A DNA stretch of 64,000 nucleotides from Phanerodontia chrysosporium (Eukaryota > Basidiomycota > Agaricomycetes > Polyporales > Phanerochaetaceae). A program made the translations under genes and the position numbers. The DNA lies in NCBI GenBank assembly GCA_001910725.1, contig MJGA01000016.1:1-64000 (forward strand). The letters run 5' to 3'. Under the pieces are notes generated by a model. The model did not search any database, was not told where the DNA came from, and saw only the letters and a list, made by a program, of their open reading frames with translations. Every line of letters begins with the position of its first letter. The stretch's first letter is position 1. Shown piece after piece: positions 11,775-23,719 of the stretch.

Positions 11775-13862
11775 CTATGCGTCCAAGCTGAAAATCTCCA
11801 ATCTTTCCGGCAAGGTCCTCGAGTGCTCAGCGGAGCGTCGGATGAGATCTGCAGCTGCCGCGGAACGAGGCTCCAGTGAGACCTTGAAGGGTTGCGGGAA
11901 GCTACGATAGGACGTCAGCAAACACCATCGACACACGGCACGGCGAGAACTGACTTGATGGCCCCTGGAGTGTCCTCGACGACTGGCTCGATGATGTTAC
12001 CCTGGACATCCCGCGCCTTGGTGATGTTGAATGTCGCAAGGGTGGTCGCGATCGACACGAACACGTGCGCTTGGGCGATGAGGATGCCCGGACAGACGCT
12101 GCACGCAGCTGAGTGAGCAAAGCACCATTGGCCTGGACTAGCAAACACGCACCGCCGTCCGAACCCGAAGGCGACGTTGAGGCAGTCGGGCGCGCCGTCC
12201 TCTGTGAAGCGCTCCGGCCTGAAGTCTTCCGCGTCGGGATACATGCTTTCGTCATGCATGATTGCCCTAGCGCCGACGTGCGGTCAGTAAGGGGCCCTTG
12301 CGAGCAAAAGGGCAAGGATGACGCACCAGATGTTGCCGATGAGGGACGTCTTTGCCGGGATGAAGTACCCGCGATACTCGTCGTCTTTGCTCAGCGCGTG
12401 CGGGACTGGGGCAGGATAAGCGCGTCGGCTGAGAAGAGAATACTGACGATGCATACTCATGGGGACGACAGGGTGCCACCTGAACACCTCCTGCATCACG
12501 GCCGATACGTACGGCAGCGACTCCTTGTCTTCGAAGCGCGGGAGCCGCTCGTTGCCACTACCTTGTCGATCTCGGCCTGCGCTTTAGCCTGCACCTCGGG
12601 GTGAAGGGCCATGCTTAGGAAGAACCACGATAACGCTGATGTCGTCTAGAACGTCGCTGTGAGCATCTACGATATGCAGTGTGGAGGGATGTGTACCGTA
12701 TCCATCTGGCCGAGGAATATGCCAGTACCGGACCACTTGATACAGTCTTCCGTCTCAGGGTCGCCTTTTGCGTCTTCCAAGAGCATAGAGGTGAAAGATC
12801 CGCCAGCGGTCCCTCGTTTCTGGAAACGGTGGCATCAGCGGGATGTCTAGATCTTCAATGACGACGAGCTGACCATGTGCCGCTTAGTCTCCTCAAACGG
12901 CCTGTTTACGCTCTCCAGGACGATAGGCTTCGCCTGTGCTGCATACTTTTTGAAATATGCAAATGGGAACCACTGCGGTACATGTCTGACTGCAAGGCGT
13001 CAGTATCCAAATCGGTGAAGGAGACGCGGCACATACGGATGGGGAGCATGTCCACTGGCCAAACGCCGACTACAGCCGTCTCTGCGAAATAATGGTTTGC
13101 CATAGCTCCGATGCCATACAGCTCTTCGTCGTCTTGAATGCCATCGTAACCGTACGCGATCTTCATAGAGATGGCCGCCGCATTTCTGTCGAATAATGTA
13201 AGGTATATCCCGCGAGAAGAATTATTGGATACCACCCACCGTTTGAATATGTCAACGAAAGCTTCCGGTCGTTTCTGCAAGTTCTCAAGGTAAAAGGCGC
13301 TCTGGCGATTGAGGAAGGGGATGAAGCTCTGCACGCGCTCGGACCCAGTCCCTTGCGAAGCAGCTTCCTGCAATCGCGGAATCTAGGGGTGTTATTGGAC
13401 AGTACAACGGAACCGTCCCATCCAATTCTGTGATATGTATCGTGAGTGTTTCAATCCAAGGTGAAGTAATTCATGGACGTACAAGTCTTTGCACATGATC
13501 GTTCGGGGTCGATCAGAATAAATCTGGGACCTGGCATCGAGGAGGTCGGCCACGGCCTTGCGCGAATTGAGGATGACGAATATTTGTCCAGGTACACGAA
13601 GCGTCACGATATCGCCTGTAGCGAACGTGTTACAGTCGTCTTCCCGGCATAAATCGCTTTCAATATTTACCATATATATTGCCCAAGTCCCTGAAGACAA
13701 TGAATTCCTTCTTCCTCGGTATCTGCAATATGTTGCCCAGAAACGGCAACCCAGGAGGCCCAGGGGGCAAATGCTGGCCTTTCCTGCGCCACGAATCTAG
13801 CATGAAAAGCAGGACAAGCCCTGCTACGAGCGCGCCGCGATGTCGACGAGCAATAGTGGCAT
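11775..13862 (-). CDS. Cytochrome P450 (copy 1), frame broken three times
   Basis: A membrane-anchored haem monooxygenase of the fungal O-methylsterigmatocystin-oxidoreductase type; substrate unknown. It has a proline hinge HLPPGPPGLPFLGNILQIP, I-helix GQMDTT, K-helix QEVFRW, PERF and haem motif FGFGRRVCPG (split by an intron). The start at 13862 (MPLLLVDIAA) matches the membrane helix of its close paralog at 29174; the Met at 13907 is an alternative. The C-terminus AEHSRTLPERLEIFSLDA is shared with that paralog. Compared with it, the frame slips by one missing base near 13831-13836, 13333-13336 and 12553-12556. About twelve exons, with introns at the same places as the other three P450s here. 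It is either a decaying copy or, given the same kind of slip in essential genes nearby, an intact gene with base-calling errors. Confidence 0.82.
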
Positions 13863-14673
13863 CTTGGTCGCAAGTGGCAAGAGGAACAATGCAGCAATGC
13901 TCTGCATCCGCGGTATGATATACGTCTTCTGGGAACGCACTAGACTGGCGGGCGGCGATCCTGCCTGACGCCTGAAACACGTCGGGTCGGGACGTAGCCG
14001 AATGTGAAACGCGCACAACGTGGACAATGGACACGCTATGATCTAGTATCGAGCAGCTGTCGCTGCTTCAGTCGGAAGTCAAGAATCCATTTGAACGCAG
14101 CTTTGTCCAAGGAGGCGGCGGGACCTCTCGAGACCGCGCACTAGGACGCGAGGGGGCCATGCGAGATGAACTAGCTAGGGAAAGCGACTTGATACACCGC
14201 ATGTCCGCAAGTTGTTCCTGGGTAACGAGACCATGTTGAGCAGGCAGCACTTGGACGAGACAAAGTTCTGACTCCCGCTTTTGATGTTGTGCGCCCGCCA
14301 TCAGTTGATGATAATCAGATCTGAATCGGGCTCATAGGTTGCGTCAAATCGGTGCTGCTTGGGTTCTCGTCCTTCGTTCATGTCCCTCCGTCTCATCTGC
14401 GAGAGTGGAGTCCATAACACGCGTTCCCGTTCCTCCAACCATTTTTTCACGATAAAATCACGATTTCGTGAAGCGAGGTATCGATGTGGAGATCCACACT
14501 GCAATCTGTCCCGTTTATCACCACAGGCTTGGCGCGTCCGATGACCTCACCGTGAACTGCAAGCTTTGCCCGCATACATATGTCTCTCTGCGTCCTTTCT
14601 CTTGTCCAACATCTCTGTATTTCTGCGTATTTCTGCTTATACCCATCCTCCTACATACCCTTCCACTCTAAAC
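13863..14673. other. Intergenic between divergent P450 copy 1 and PTEN-like gene
   Basis: About 810 bases. It serves as 5' region for both flanking genes. The only coding candidate is the pair of overlapping minus-strand frames at 14068-14504, listed separately. The last 80 bases before the PTEN ATG are pyrimidine-rich. Confidence 0.5.
14068..14504 (-). CDS. Possible small unrecognised gene, two overlapping frames
   Basis: Two minus-strand frames abut: one ends at 14301 (…EPDSDLIIIN) and the other starts with ATG at 14301 and ends at 14068 (MAGAQHQKRESELCLVQV…). A single added base at the junction would make one protein of about 145 residues, charged in its first half (KKWLEERERVLWTPLSQ). 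I recognise no family. Nearby conserved genes have single-base slips, so a broken small gene is possible, but open frames of this size also arise by chance. It would be transcribed divergently from the PTEN-like gene. Confidence 0.22.
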
Positions 14674-16719
14674 ATGACAGATTTCGTACGGCGACTCGTG
14701 TCGGGGAACAAAGCGAGGTTTCGTGATGAGGAGTTGGACCTGGAACTAGGTGCGTTCAATAACGCACAGTCGCACTGCCAACCGTCTGAACAGCTGCTGT
14801 AGACCTTGCATACATCACAGACCGTATCATCGTCATGGGCTTCCCTTCGATAGGCCTGGAGGGGCTCTACCGCAACCGCCGTGAGGACGCGAAGAGGTTT
14901 CTTGACCACCACCATGGAACAAACTACTGGATATTCAACTTCTGTCCGGTCAAAGAGAATTCGTATCCGCCTGAAGTGTTCGAGGGCAGAGTTAGCAGGT
15001 ACCCGTTTCCAGACCACCAGTGAGTCAGTCCGCATATATTCTACTCTATCGTCTGACAGACGCAGTGCACCCCCTTTAGCCATCTTACCCCTTGCCGCGC
15101 GGGAAATGCGCGTGTGGCTCGACGGAGCCCCAGAGCGTGTCGCGGTACTACACTGCAAAGGTGCGCGCAGTGCTCCAGCCCCTGATATGCGCGTACTGAA
15201 AGTCGATGCAGCGGGGAAGGGCAGGTCAGGGACGATGGCCTGTGCATACCTGCTCACACTTACCGACCTGCCGCAACCGCCGAGTGTCGCTCGGAGTTCG
15301 GCTGTCGAGGAGAAAGCCAAGAAACGCGCAGAAGACATCATGAACGTCATGCCCGCCGACGTCGACGCGTCTGTAAATGCCGCAACCCGCTCAGACGCGT
15401 CGTCAACATCCTCCGACCAGCTGAGAAACGAGGTTCTGACCCCTCTTCGGACGAAAAGACGATGCAGGACGCGGTGAGGCCTTCCAGGGCATCCACAATA
15501 TCTCCGACTTCTCTGGACCATGTCTTGAATCTCCATACAGCCGGCCGCATGAAGCCTCCGTCTCCGAACGGCAAAGTCAAGCCCGGAGTGAGCATACCGA
15601 GTCAGCGGCGTTGGCTGTACTACTGGTCGCTGCTCATCTCGCACCAGGGGCCGCCGGGGCTCTGGTCGCTCGACGCGGCGGAACGCGTGCCCCCGCCGAA
15701 GGTGCGCCTTACGCAAATCGCTGTGCGCATGCACGAGCTCTCGGGCGTGAAGGCGAACCTCGTGAAGGCCGCGAGTGCGCTACTGGACCGCGCGGGCCGC
15801 GGAAAGCTCCCAGGCAGCACGAGCCAGCTGTGGGCGTCGCTCGCACGGTACGACGACGAGCTTGTCGACACGCTCGAGTGGTGGGAGCGGACGACGCGCT
15901 CGCAGGACGGCGACATGGGCACGCGCAAGCCGGGCTCGGAGCACCAGCCCGAGGGCGAGCTCAGGGACGTCTTCGCGACCCCGAGGTGGGACAAGGGCAA
16001 GATGGTCCGCTCATTTGCGCGCCTGGGCACTGTCGGTGAATCTGGTGTTCAGAAGTTGCCATCCGAGGTGCGCAGTACAATGCTAGCGCCTCCTCGCCTT
16101 GCTGGGTGTCTGATTGTCTTTTTCTGACAGGACGGAAAGATCGTCGTGTATACGCTGCGCCCCCTGTCGGATGACAGCTGGACACTAGTCAAATCCGGCC
16201 TAGATGGCGATGAGCATAGTACAACAGTCGAATCAGAGCAGGCCTCAGTAGCGGATGCCACACGTTCACTGGAGGATACAAGTGGAATTGTTCTCAACGC
16301 GAATCGTGAAGTCCGTGTGAAACTATATATTGGGCAGGTGTGTGGCGTTGGATGGTCGCCATCGTACGTCAGTGATGATTTACGCATCGACGGCCCAGGT
16401 GTTTATGGGGTGGATCTGGTTCATCCCGACGTTCCACATGACCCATCCGCGCGCGGAAGGACAGCAACCCACCGTCTTCCGCCTGACACGGAAGGAAATC
16501 GACTTTCCCCTCGGTATCGGCTCGCACATCATCGATGTCGAGGTGACCATGGAGTGGTGTGCGGCAGACGCGGACATCATTTCGCCGCCCGCCCGACAAG
16601 ACAGCCAGGATTCTGCAGAGGGACGAGGCGACCCGTCGGGCATTGGAGCGGCCATACATGCGGCGGCGATAGGCGAGGCGCAGCATGCCGCAGACGCCTC
16701 GCGGGTCGGTGACGAATAG
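14674..16719 (+). CDS. ptn1: PTEN-type phosphoinositide/protein phosphatase
   Basis: Dephosphorylates PI(3,4,5)P3-type lipids and counters PI3-kinase signalling (family knowledge). Exon 1 (14674-14749) encodes MTDFVRRLVSGNKARFRDEE, the PTEN opening including the basic PIP2-binding stretch. The catalytic domain follows: IIVMGFPSIGLEGLYRN, the FPDHH loop and the P-loop HCKAGKGRSGT, split by an intron after HCK. The P-loop has Ser where animal PTEN has Thr. After a Ser/Thr-rich insert, a C2-like region (MKPPSPNGKVKPGVSIPSQR, then FMGWIWFIPTFHM and IDFPLGIGSHIIDVEVTMEW) runs to the end. The frame slips in the insert, in the CCCC run at 15440-15443, which looks one C short; both sides are clearly coding. 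The last exons end at 16719. A 365-residue open frame antisense to the gene (14637-15734) is a shadow. Confidence 0.88.
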
Positions 16720-17320
16720 AGGCGTGCACGGTGCGTACGAGCGCACGCGGACGTTCCTTGCGCCGCTGACGGAAATCCAAAGGGCGGTATTTGCTGGCGT
16801 TGCCATGGCGTGAGCGCGCGTGCGCAGACGACGGGGTCCTTGCAATGACACATGTGGATGATTAGCTTGCTCCAGGCAATGCACGACAGACTCTCTCACT
16901 CCTTCTGGGCGTGTGTTCCCAGGTGAGCGTGTGGCGATCCGAACGAGTGGGCTGACGCCTGGGTCGTGAGTATCTCAGCGGCAGCTGGGGCGCCCGCGCG
17001 CGGGGCGCGGACGGCACCTAGGCACAGCAGCCCCAGAACTGCTTAGCGGGCAGGACGTGATAGCCGCGGCCGGCATGCGGCACGTCGAGTGATGTGCAGA
17101 GGGCCGGCGGCCGCAGAAGGCAGGCCAGGTGATTCGTGAGGGACCCGCTGCTTCTCTGCGAACACGCTCTGATGAGACCCTGGCATGGGCCTCGGGCGGA
17201 CGCAAATTCGCCCTGCCCGTCCCTTTTTCCTCTCGTCTACCACCACCACTCACCGCACGGCGGGCTCGAGTCGACGGTGGCCTGTGCCCGGCCACGTCCC
17301 CTTCCCCTGCCCGCGCGCCG
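16720..17320. other. Intergenic, PTEN-like 3' side to 7TM gene promoter
   Basis: About 600 G+C-rich bases between two genes on the same strand. No gene, RNA or clear TATA box seen; CpG-rich stretches around 16980-17110. Confidence 0.5.
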
Positions 17321-19186
17321 ATGCTCCCCTACGGCCTCAAAGTCGTCTGGTTTGCGCTCTCGCTCTCAGGTGCGCACGCGTTCGGAGCCGACGGGACCCT
17401 TAGAGAACACGCCCAATAACCTTTCGCTCGTTCTCCAGGGCTGCTGAGCAGCTGGGTCGCCCTTCCGGCATTCACGAAGTCCATTGCAAGAGGAATATGG
17501 CTCCCGATCGTTTATGGCGGTGTTAATACAGTGCTGCAGGGCGTATTTTGCCTAGGTAAGCCACTCTGATTCGGTGGTAGTGCTGGGCTGACGTGTGCTC
17601 AAGGGCTCATCTGGAGGATGGATCCGTTCCTAATGCCAAGGCATTCTGTATCGGTACGTCCCAGCGCTATAAGCAATACCTGAAGCGTATTGTGACGCCT
17701 CCCACAGCACAGACAAGCCTCATGCAACTGTGCTGGTCCTGTCTAGCTGGTTGTTGCTTAATAGCGTCACTGAGCAATGCTGCCGATGCCTTTCGTGACA
17801 GGCCATCTGGAAGGCTGCTCCATAGGTATGTGCTACCCTCACTTTCATCCTCGCCACTCATTGATCGAAATCGTACAGCTTGAGCGGTAGATCGTGTCAT
17901 GTGGTTCTCGTTGCCATATTCCCTGTGGTGGTATTTGCCGTTCAACTTGCGCTGTTGCTCCGTCTGGATGCTGTACGGCCTGTAGACGGGCTCAACTGTG
18001 ACGCATCTAGTCCTACATGGTGAGCTCCACCGCTCTTGAAATTTCCGACTGTCGGCTCAAGTGTCTATCTCCGATAAGGGTCCGCCTGGTTGGGTACTCG
18101 GGCACCTCTCTCCTTCTCGCCGTCCCTTCCATCATCTTATCTCTCATGACCATCTTTCACATACTCTGCCCTCCTCAAGCCCAGTCTACGACCCATGCAA
18201 CGGCCCGTACGGTATATTCTCACGACGCACTCACCTCTCTTCCCACCCGACGCTCTCGACGGCGAGAATCACGATACCTGGGACAGCGGCTTGACAGCCT
18301 CAACTACGCCATGATGGAGCCACCGATAGCTACCCACTCTGCTCTGGACCTACCCAAAACGCTCATTTCCCAAGATTGTTCCGAAGGGCCGTACCCGCCA
18401 ATAAGCCCCGGGCGCGCGCCTTCTCAGGCGAAGCACTCGAAGTTCCATTTGCCCTTCTCCAACCCTGCAATATTGTCCACGGAGGTGGCCTCGGTGCCGT
18501 CCAGCCCGCAGCCCAGCCTACGGAGCTCTCGCGAGTCTCCCGTGCACGAAGTAGAGCGCAGCCGACGGAGTTCGTACCGCAGCGCGCCCTCGCCCATCAT
18601 TTTTTCCCCTCCACCCCGTACAGACAACCGCGTGCTCGAGCCCACGGTTGTAAATATCTCGCCGTCACCTGTGCCACCCCCGTTCGAGGTCGACGAGAAG
18701 GACGACGGGTCCATCACAGAGGTGCACCACGACGCGGACGGCGACAACGCCGCGGCAGGCACGCTGCGCTGGACACACGCCGGCGAGATTGACACGCTGA
18801 AGAAGGACCGCGAGCTCGAATACAGCAGCATCGATGATGACGCGTGCGACGAGCCCGTCTTCGCGACGTTTCCGCGCATCCGCCGCTCGCCGTCGGGCCA
18901 GCCACCGTGGCTCGACGACACGCCTGCGACGCCGCCGACGCCGCTCCGCGCAGTCAGCTTTGCGCTCGTCCTCGGCGCCATGCTCGTGGTCTGCGCCGTC
19001 ACGTCGCTCATCGACATCTTCGCTCACCAGAGACCGCCGATGCCCTTCGGTACGCAGCACGCTGCGCTCGTCCTCGTCGCATGGGCTCCGGCGCTGTTTG
19101 TCGGCACCGTGTCACTTATGGACCGTCTAGAGTTGGTCTTAAGCTTCGTGCAGCCGCGGCCTTCGCTTGGATTCTGCCGCCGCTAG
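17321..19186 (+). CDS. Seven-helix GPCR-like membrane protein, orphan
   Basis: A predicted plasma-membrane receptor-like protein; ligand and partner unknown. Six exons, start at 17321 (MLPYGLKVVWFALSLS). Hydrophobic segments occur in order at KVVWFALSLSGLLSSWVAL, WLPIVYGGVNTVLQGVFC, TSLMQLCWSCLAGCCLIAS, HVVLVAIFPVVVFAVQLALL, GTSLLLAVPSIILSLMTIF, AVSFALVLGAMLVVCAVTSL and AALVLVAWAPALFVGTVSL, giving seven. The N-terminus is very short. A long Ser/Pro-rich, acidic loop of about 230 residues separates helices 5 and 6, the usual layout of fungal GPCRs with a large third inner loop. Between helices 2 and 3 the frame slips by one base at 17636-17637 (CC, apparently CCC originally), turning MPKAFCIAQ into two frames. 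It lies 600 bp downstream of the PTEN-like gene on the same strand. Calling it a receptor is inference from topology only. Confidence 0.65.
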
Positions 19187-19795
19187 CCTCCCGCTGTATT
19201 TTACGTGTGCAATCCCCACTTTCCTTCTCCACATTGTTGTAGACTGGATTGTGCTGTTCTTGGTTAACTTAATAACGACAGACGTTCTTTGCAAAAAGTC
19301 ACCGGCTTTGCTTCTCGCCCATAAGTTTGAACCACTCCTTCCTCCCCCCTCCCTTTGTGCTTCTACCATGTAGCTTACTTGTAAGAGTAGCCGGCCGTCG
19401 ATTCGTGATACCCCCGATGGCTCCGCCGCGGACGATTGATACCACGCTCGCTTGTAGTAGTTTAGTCAGCAATGTGCTACACTCCTTCCAGCTCTCCATA
19501 CGATGTGTGAGGCTTTCGTTTTTTCTGTGTTGCCTTGGAAGATGATTGCAAACGGCAGCCATGGTTTGTGACCCAGCTGATAAATGTATGATTGCCCTGA
19601 TTGCAGGACATTCTGCGAGGTAGGCGGCGACCGGCGACACGTTCCACGGCGAAGGGGACGGCAATTACATTATAATACCTTGATGCTACGACAGACGTGA
19701 ACGCGAAAACACAGAAAACCTAACAGAGACGTGGAGCCGAGGCTGTGATGGATATAGCACTTAACCTAGACACATGAAGGCCGGTATGGCATACA
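19187..19795. other. Intergenic between convergent 7TM and CBS genes
   Basis: About 610 bases holding the 3' UTRs of two convergent genes. No gene or strong repeat seen. Confidence 0.5.
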
Positions 19796-20575
19796 CTAGC
19801 CACGTCTTTGCACGAAGTTCTGCGAAGCTGGTAAATCTAGGAAAAGACGGAGAGTAAAAAGAGGACCTACGTCGAGATCTTGCTTCGTGACCACGGCAAG
19901 GACGAACTTTCGGTTTGCATCTGTGACTACACGCGTATCTTGTGAGCCTCTGGCATGTGGTCAATGGTAACCCAGTTCTGCGCACCTAACGCGAAGATCT
20001 TGTCTTGCAGGAACTGCTCAAGATCATCAAGGGGTGTCGAGGGTGTGATCACGGTGTACGGATGCGAGCTTGAGCGGATAAACTTGGTCATATATTTCTC
20101 CACTTTATCGCTCTATATCCAGGGTGTTGCAATGAGGAAAGGCAATAGTCCGATATCGGAGAGTAGACGCACAGGGCTTGCCTCGCCCGCCTCCCATTTC
20201 TTCTTGAGCGCAGCGACATCGAGGTAGCCCAATGGCTTGCGGTGCTTGTCAAGGACTCTGTACAAAAGGCAGACGGTGATACATCAGGCACGGGCAAGAG
20301 CGCGAAGCCTTCCGCCACGCACGGTATGTGTGAAAAGTCGCGTTCGTATGCGAGCTCAATCGCCCGCGAGATCGCCTCGTCTTGCGGGAGCGCGAACGCA
20401 GGGGGTAGTTGCAGATCCTACGCACGATTCCAAATGTCAGACCAATTCCTGAGCTTTCAATGTCCAACCGACGTACCTCGACCACGGCGCCCCGATACTT
20501 GTCTCCCGCGCCAAACGGCGGGTACGCCAGCCCACTGCTCGACCCGCTGCGACTCGCTTCTGCTACTGCTGCCAT
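19796..20575 (-). CDS. Small CBS-domain pair protein
   Basis: A stand-alone Bateman module of about 165 residues; such proteins sense adenine nucleotides or regulate partners, but no role can be assigned here. Start at 20575 (MAAVAEASRSGSSSGLAYPP). CBS1 covers LQLPPAFALPQDEAISRAIE to VLDKHRKPLGYLDVAALK. CBS2 covers VEKYMTKFIRSSSHPYTVIT, TPLDDLEQFLQDKIFAL and FVLAVVTKQDLDNFVQRRG, ending at 19796. I place five introns, with donors after GAVVE, HIP, GEASP, IFAL and QDLD; all are 45-70 nt and keep frame. The protein appears intact. It is convergent with the 7TM gene. A small hypothetical protein of this form is common in Agaricomycetes (recollection, unchecked). Confidence 0.75.
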
Positions 20576-21659
20576 TGTTTTTTGCGTTCTATGCGGTCTC
20601 CGGGGCGAGATGGATGGTGTTCGGAGAAGAGTAGGCCGAGCTCGGTGTTTTGAGGTGCGAGAGTGCCATGGTGGCGGAATGAATCAGGCCATTTTGTGCG
20701 CGCCTCTGGGCGCTTCAGCGCCGATGCTTTCGTCGAGCTCGGTTAGCCCACTACCATCTCCCTACCCCGGTTGTGTCGCTGATTCAAAGGTCATATCGTC
20801 AGGTGTAGTTATGAGAGTGCAAGATGCCGTGTACCAGACGGTGCGTAGCTTGCAGCGCTTGCTCGACTCGCTGAATCACGCTTACGCGGGTCAATCAGTT
20901 CACTCCACCTCCACCTCCGCCGTGTCAACCTCTATGCAGCACCAAGCGTGTTGGTGGATCACCGTGAAGGCCTAGTGCCGCTGTATCCAGCGTAGCTGGG
21001 TCTTCACGGCAGATCGACCGTGTTCGCAACACTGACAAAGTCTGCCTTGCCCGACTCGGGACTGACTACTACTGTTACTGTGGTATCCAAGCCTAAACGT
21101 GGGCAAATTCTGGTTTTTCCTTCGTCTGCCAAGTCAAACAATGACTAAGCTTCGTCTTCAGGCGGGCGGGCGGGCGGGGGACCAGAGACTGTGTTACCGG
21201 TACGCGGAGTAGCCGGATACTACCTCTAACGTTAACGCAGCCGCTATCCTTCCCAGACCCTGTCCGTGACCAGGTAGCTGAACTCGAAAACTGGTACGAA
21301 GCACGAGAACCTATGATGTCTGCGAAAGAACCGGCTCTCGGTCCCACGCGTCGATACGGCTGTCCTTCACTCAATGGCCGCCGGTCGATAGATTTCAAGA
21401 ACGCTCGAACTGCTGGAACCACCTACGAATCAACCTTTCCACCTTGTCTTTCTACGCAATGTCAGAGGGCGGTTGACACAGGTGTCACTGTTCAGGCGGT
21501 GCGGGGCGGCCGCCGTCGTGGGCACGGTAGCTTTGTTTCAGCGCGCGCCAGCTCCTGTCTGGTATGTTGGCCGAAGACACCTTGGCCACCCATATAGAGA
21601 GCGGTATATTACTTCTAGGCGCAGTTCACAGAGTGGCTGATCCTCAATTTGCGGCCGCC
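20576..21659. other. Intergenic, 1.08 kb, CBS gene to P450 copy 2
   Basis: Divergent 5' regions of the CBS gene (-) and P450 copy 2 (+). It holds a short GGGC-type run near 21168-21180. Open frames at 20409-20975 and 21093-21422 have no recognisable motif and look non-coding. Confidence 0.5.
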
Positions 21660-23719
21660 ATGTTGCTCCAAGTCCTTGCTGCTATCGCTGCTCTATTTGT
21701 TCTCTCGGGGCTTCTGAATTCGCGGAGGCGAAACACGCACGTCCCACCTGGACCTAAAGCGCTGCCTTTACTTGGCAATGTCCTTGATATTCCAAAGAAG
21801 GATGTGCATGTCACTTTCAGAGACTGGGCTAACATCTACGGTACGACTCCTGCTACTATAATTTGCGCGCATTCTTGACTTTCCAATACCAGGCAAGGAT
21901 CTCATGAAGGTTGAGATGCCGGGAGAGACGTTATATGTCATCTCCAACAAGAAAGTCATGGTCGATCTCTTCGAAGCGCGGTCCGCTATCTACTCATCAA
22001 AGCCCACGATGACCATGGCCGATTCGTATGTCTTCCGATTCCAGTTCACAAGTATCATTATGGTTGAATTGACATCCGCGAAGATCGGGATTCAAGAATT
22101 CCATACCTCTTTTGCCTTATAACGCCCGACTCAAGACCTCGAGGAGACTGCTGAAGCAAGGTCTCTCACCCGCGGCGGTTCGAAGCTACTTCCCGTATAT
22201 TAACAACCGCACGGCGCTGTTTCTGGAGGCGTTGCTGAAGGATCCGGATGACTTTGTCAGGCATTTCACCAGGTCAGCTCGAAACCGTGGACTCTTGCAC
22301 CGGTCTAATGGATGTCTGTTGTCAACAGAACGGCTGCCCACACTGCACTGAAGATCGCATACGGCTACGAGGGGGTTACAGAAGATCATCATCTGCTCCA
22401 CACCGCGATCGAGACCATGGAGATCTTCGCGACGGTCGTGAACCCCGGCCGGTGGCTAGTCGACACTCTACCAATCCGTAAGTGTCATTTAGCATCATGA
22501 TATCGGCAACCTTTGACCACGCCTATGCAGTTGATCGCATCCCAGTTTCATTCCCTTTCGCTAACTTCAAACGTGTCCAAGAGGAATCAAGGCCGGTAGT
22601 GTTCGAGACCGTGTCGAAGCCTTTCGAGGAGGTCAAGAAGCATCTGGTATGTTGAAATCGTCTCTCCAGAAGTATTAATTCATTCATGCAATGAGTCAGG
22701 CTGAAGGCACCGCCGACGGCTCCTTCAGCTCGTATTTACTTCAATCAGAGAAACCCGACCCCGAAACAGAGGATTGCATTCGATGGGCTGCGACGAGCAT
22801 CTTTTTGGGCCAATTCGACACCGTATGTATACCCGACCCGGTCATTCAATGCCAGTAATTGACTAGACGTTGCGCAGACAACTGCCACTTTGTCATGGTT
22901 CACTCACGCGATGGTCAAGTTTCCAGAAGTCCAGAAGAAGGCGCAGGAAGAAATCGACAGAGTCATCGGGAACGACCGCCTGCCCGAGATCCAAGACCGG
23001 GATTCTTTACCGTACGTCAACGCCATCATGAAAGAGATCTTCCGGTGGCAGCCGATTATTTCTATGCGTGAGTGTCCTGGAGTGTCGCTATCGTGTATTC
23101 ACTGACGGGTTGCCAGTCCCTCGTTCGGTCGTCCAAGACGACGAGTACAATGGTTATTTCGTGCCGGCCGGTACATACTTGCTAGCTAACATATGGTAAG
23201 CGGTGTAAAGGGCTTTTCTTCGTCTTGCTAAGTGATGGCAGGGCTGTTCTTCATGACCCCGAGGTGTATCCTGAGCCCGAGAAGTTCATGCCCGAGCGTC
23301 ACCTAAAGGAAGGCGTTCCAAATCCTCTTGATGTGACGTTCGGCTTCGGGCGACGGTAAGTATCTCGGGTACTATTTTCGTCGAACTGCGGATCAACTAG
23401 CGCGCAGGGTTTGTCCAGGAATGCAGGTGGCGCAGTCCCAGACATTCGGGACTATGGCGGCCATGCTCGCAACGTTGCATCTCAAGCCACAAAAGGATGA
23501 GCACGGAAGGGATATTATTCCTGAGACGAGGACTGTCGACGGCCTGATTCGGTACGTGGCTCTCGCATGCTACGGTACACCGACCTGACCCTGCATAGTT
23601 TCCCGGTGCCGTTCAAGTGTGCATTTGTCCCGCGCTCGGAGGCGGCGCTCAAGCTCATTGAGCGCGGCGCTGAGCATGCTAGGTCGGTGCCTGATAGACT
23701 TGAGCGCTGGTCAGACTAG
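21660..23719 (+). CDS. Cytochrome P450 (copy 2), intact
   Basis: ER-anchored monooxygenase of the same fungal type as copy 1; substrate unknown. The start at 21660 gives a membrane helix (MLLQVLAAIAALFVLSGLL) and the hinge HVPPGPKALPLLGN. Further motifs are C-helix region RLKTSRRLLKQGL, I-helix GQFDTT, K-helix KEIFRW, a PERH version of the PERF motif, and haem loop FGFGRRVCPGMQ split by an intron. The C-terminus is AEHARSVPDRLERWSD. About twelve exons joined by 45-60-nt introns; every junction keeps frame. It lies 405 bp upstream of copy 3 on the same strand and resembles it more than copies 1 and 4 in the C-terminal region. Confidence 0.9.

Noticed and set aside
14637..15734. 365-codon open frame on the minus strand
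   Set aside because: Antisense shadow of the PTEN-like catalytic exons; composition is Arg/Ser-rich with no motif.
20409..20975. 188-codon plus-strand frame over the CBS gene start
   Set aside because: Overlaps the CBS first exons on the opposite strand; no domain visible.
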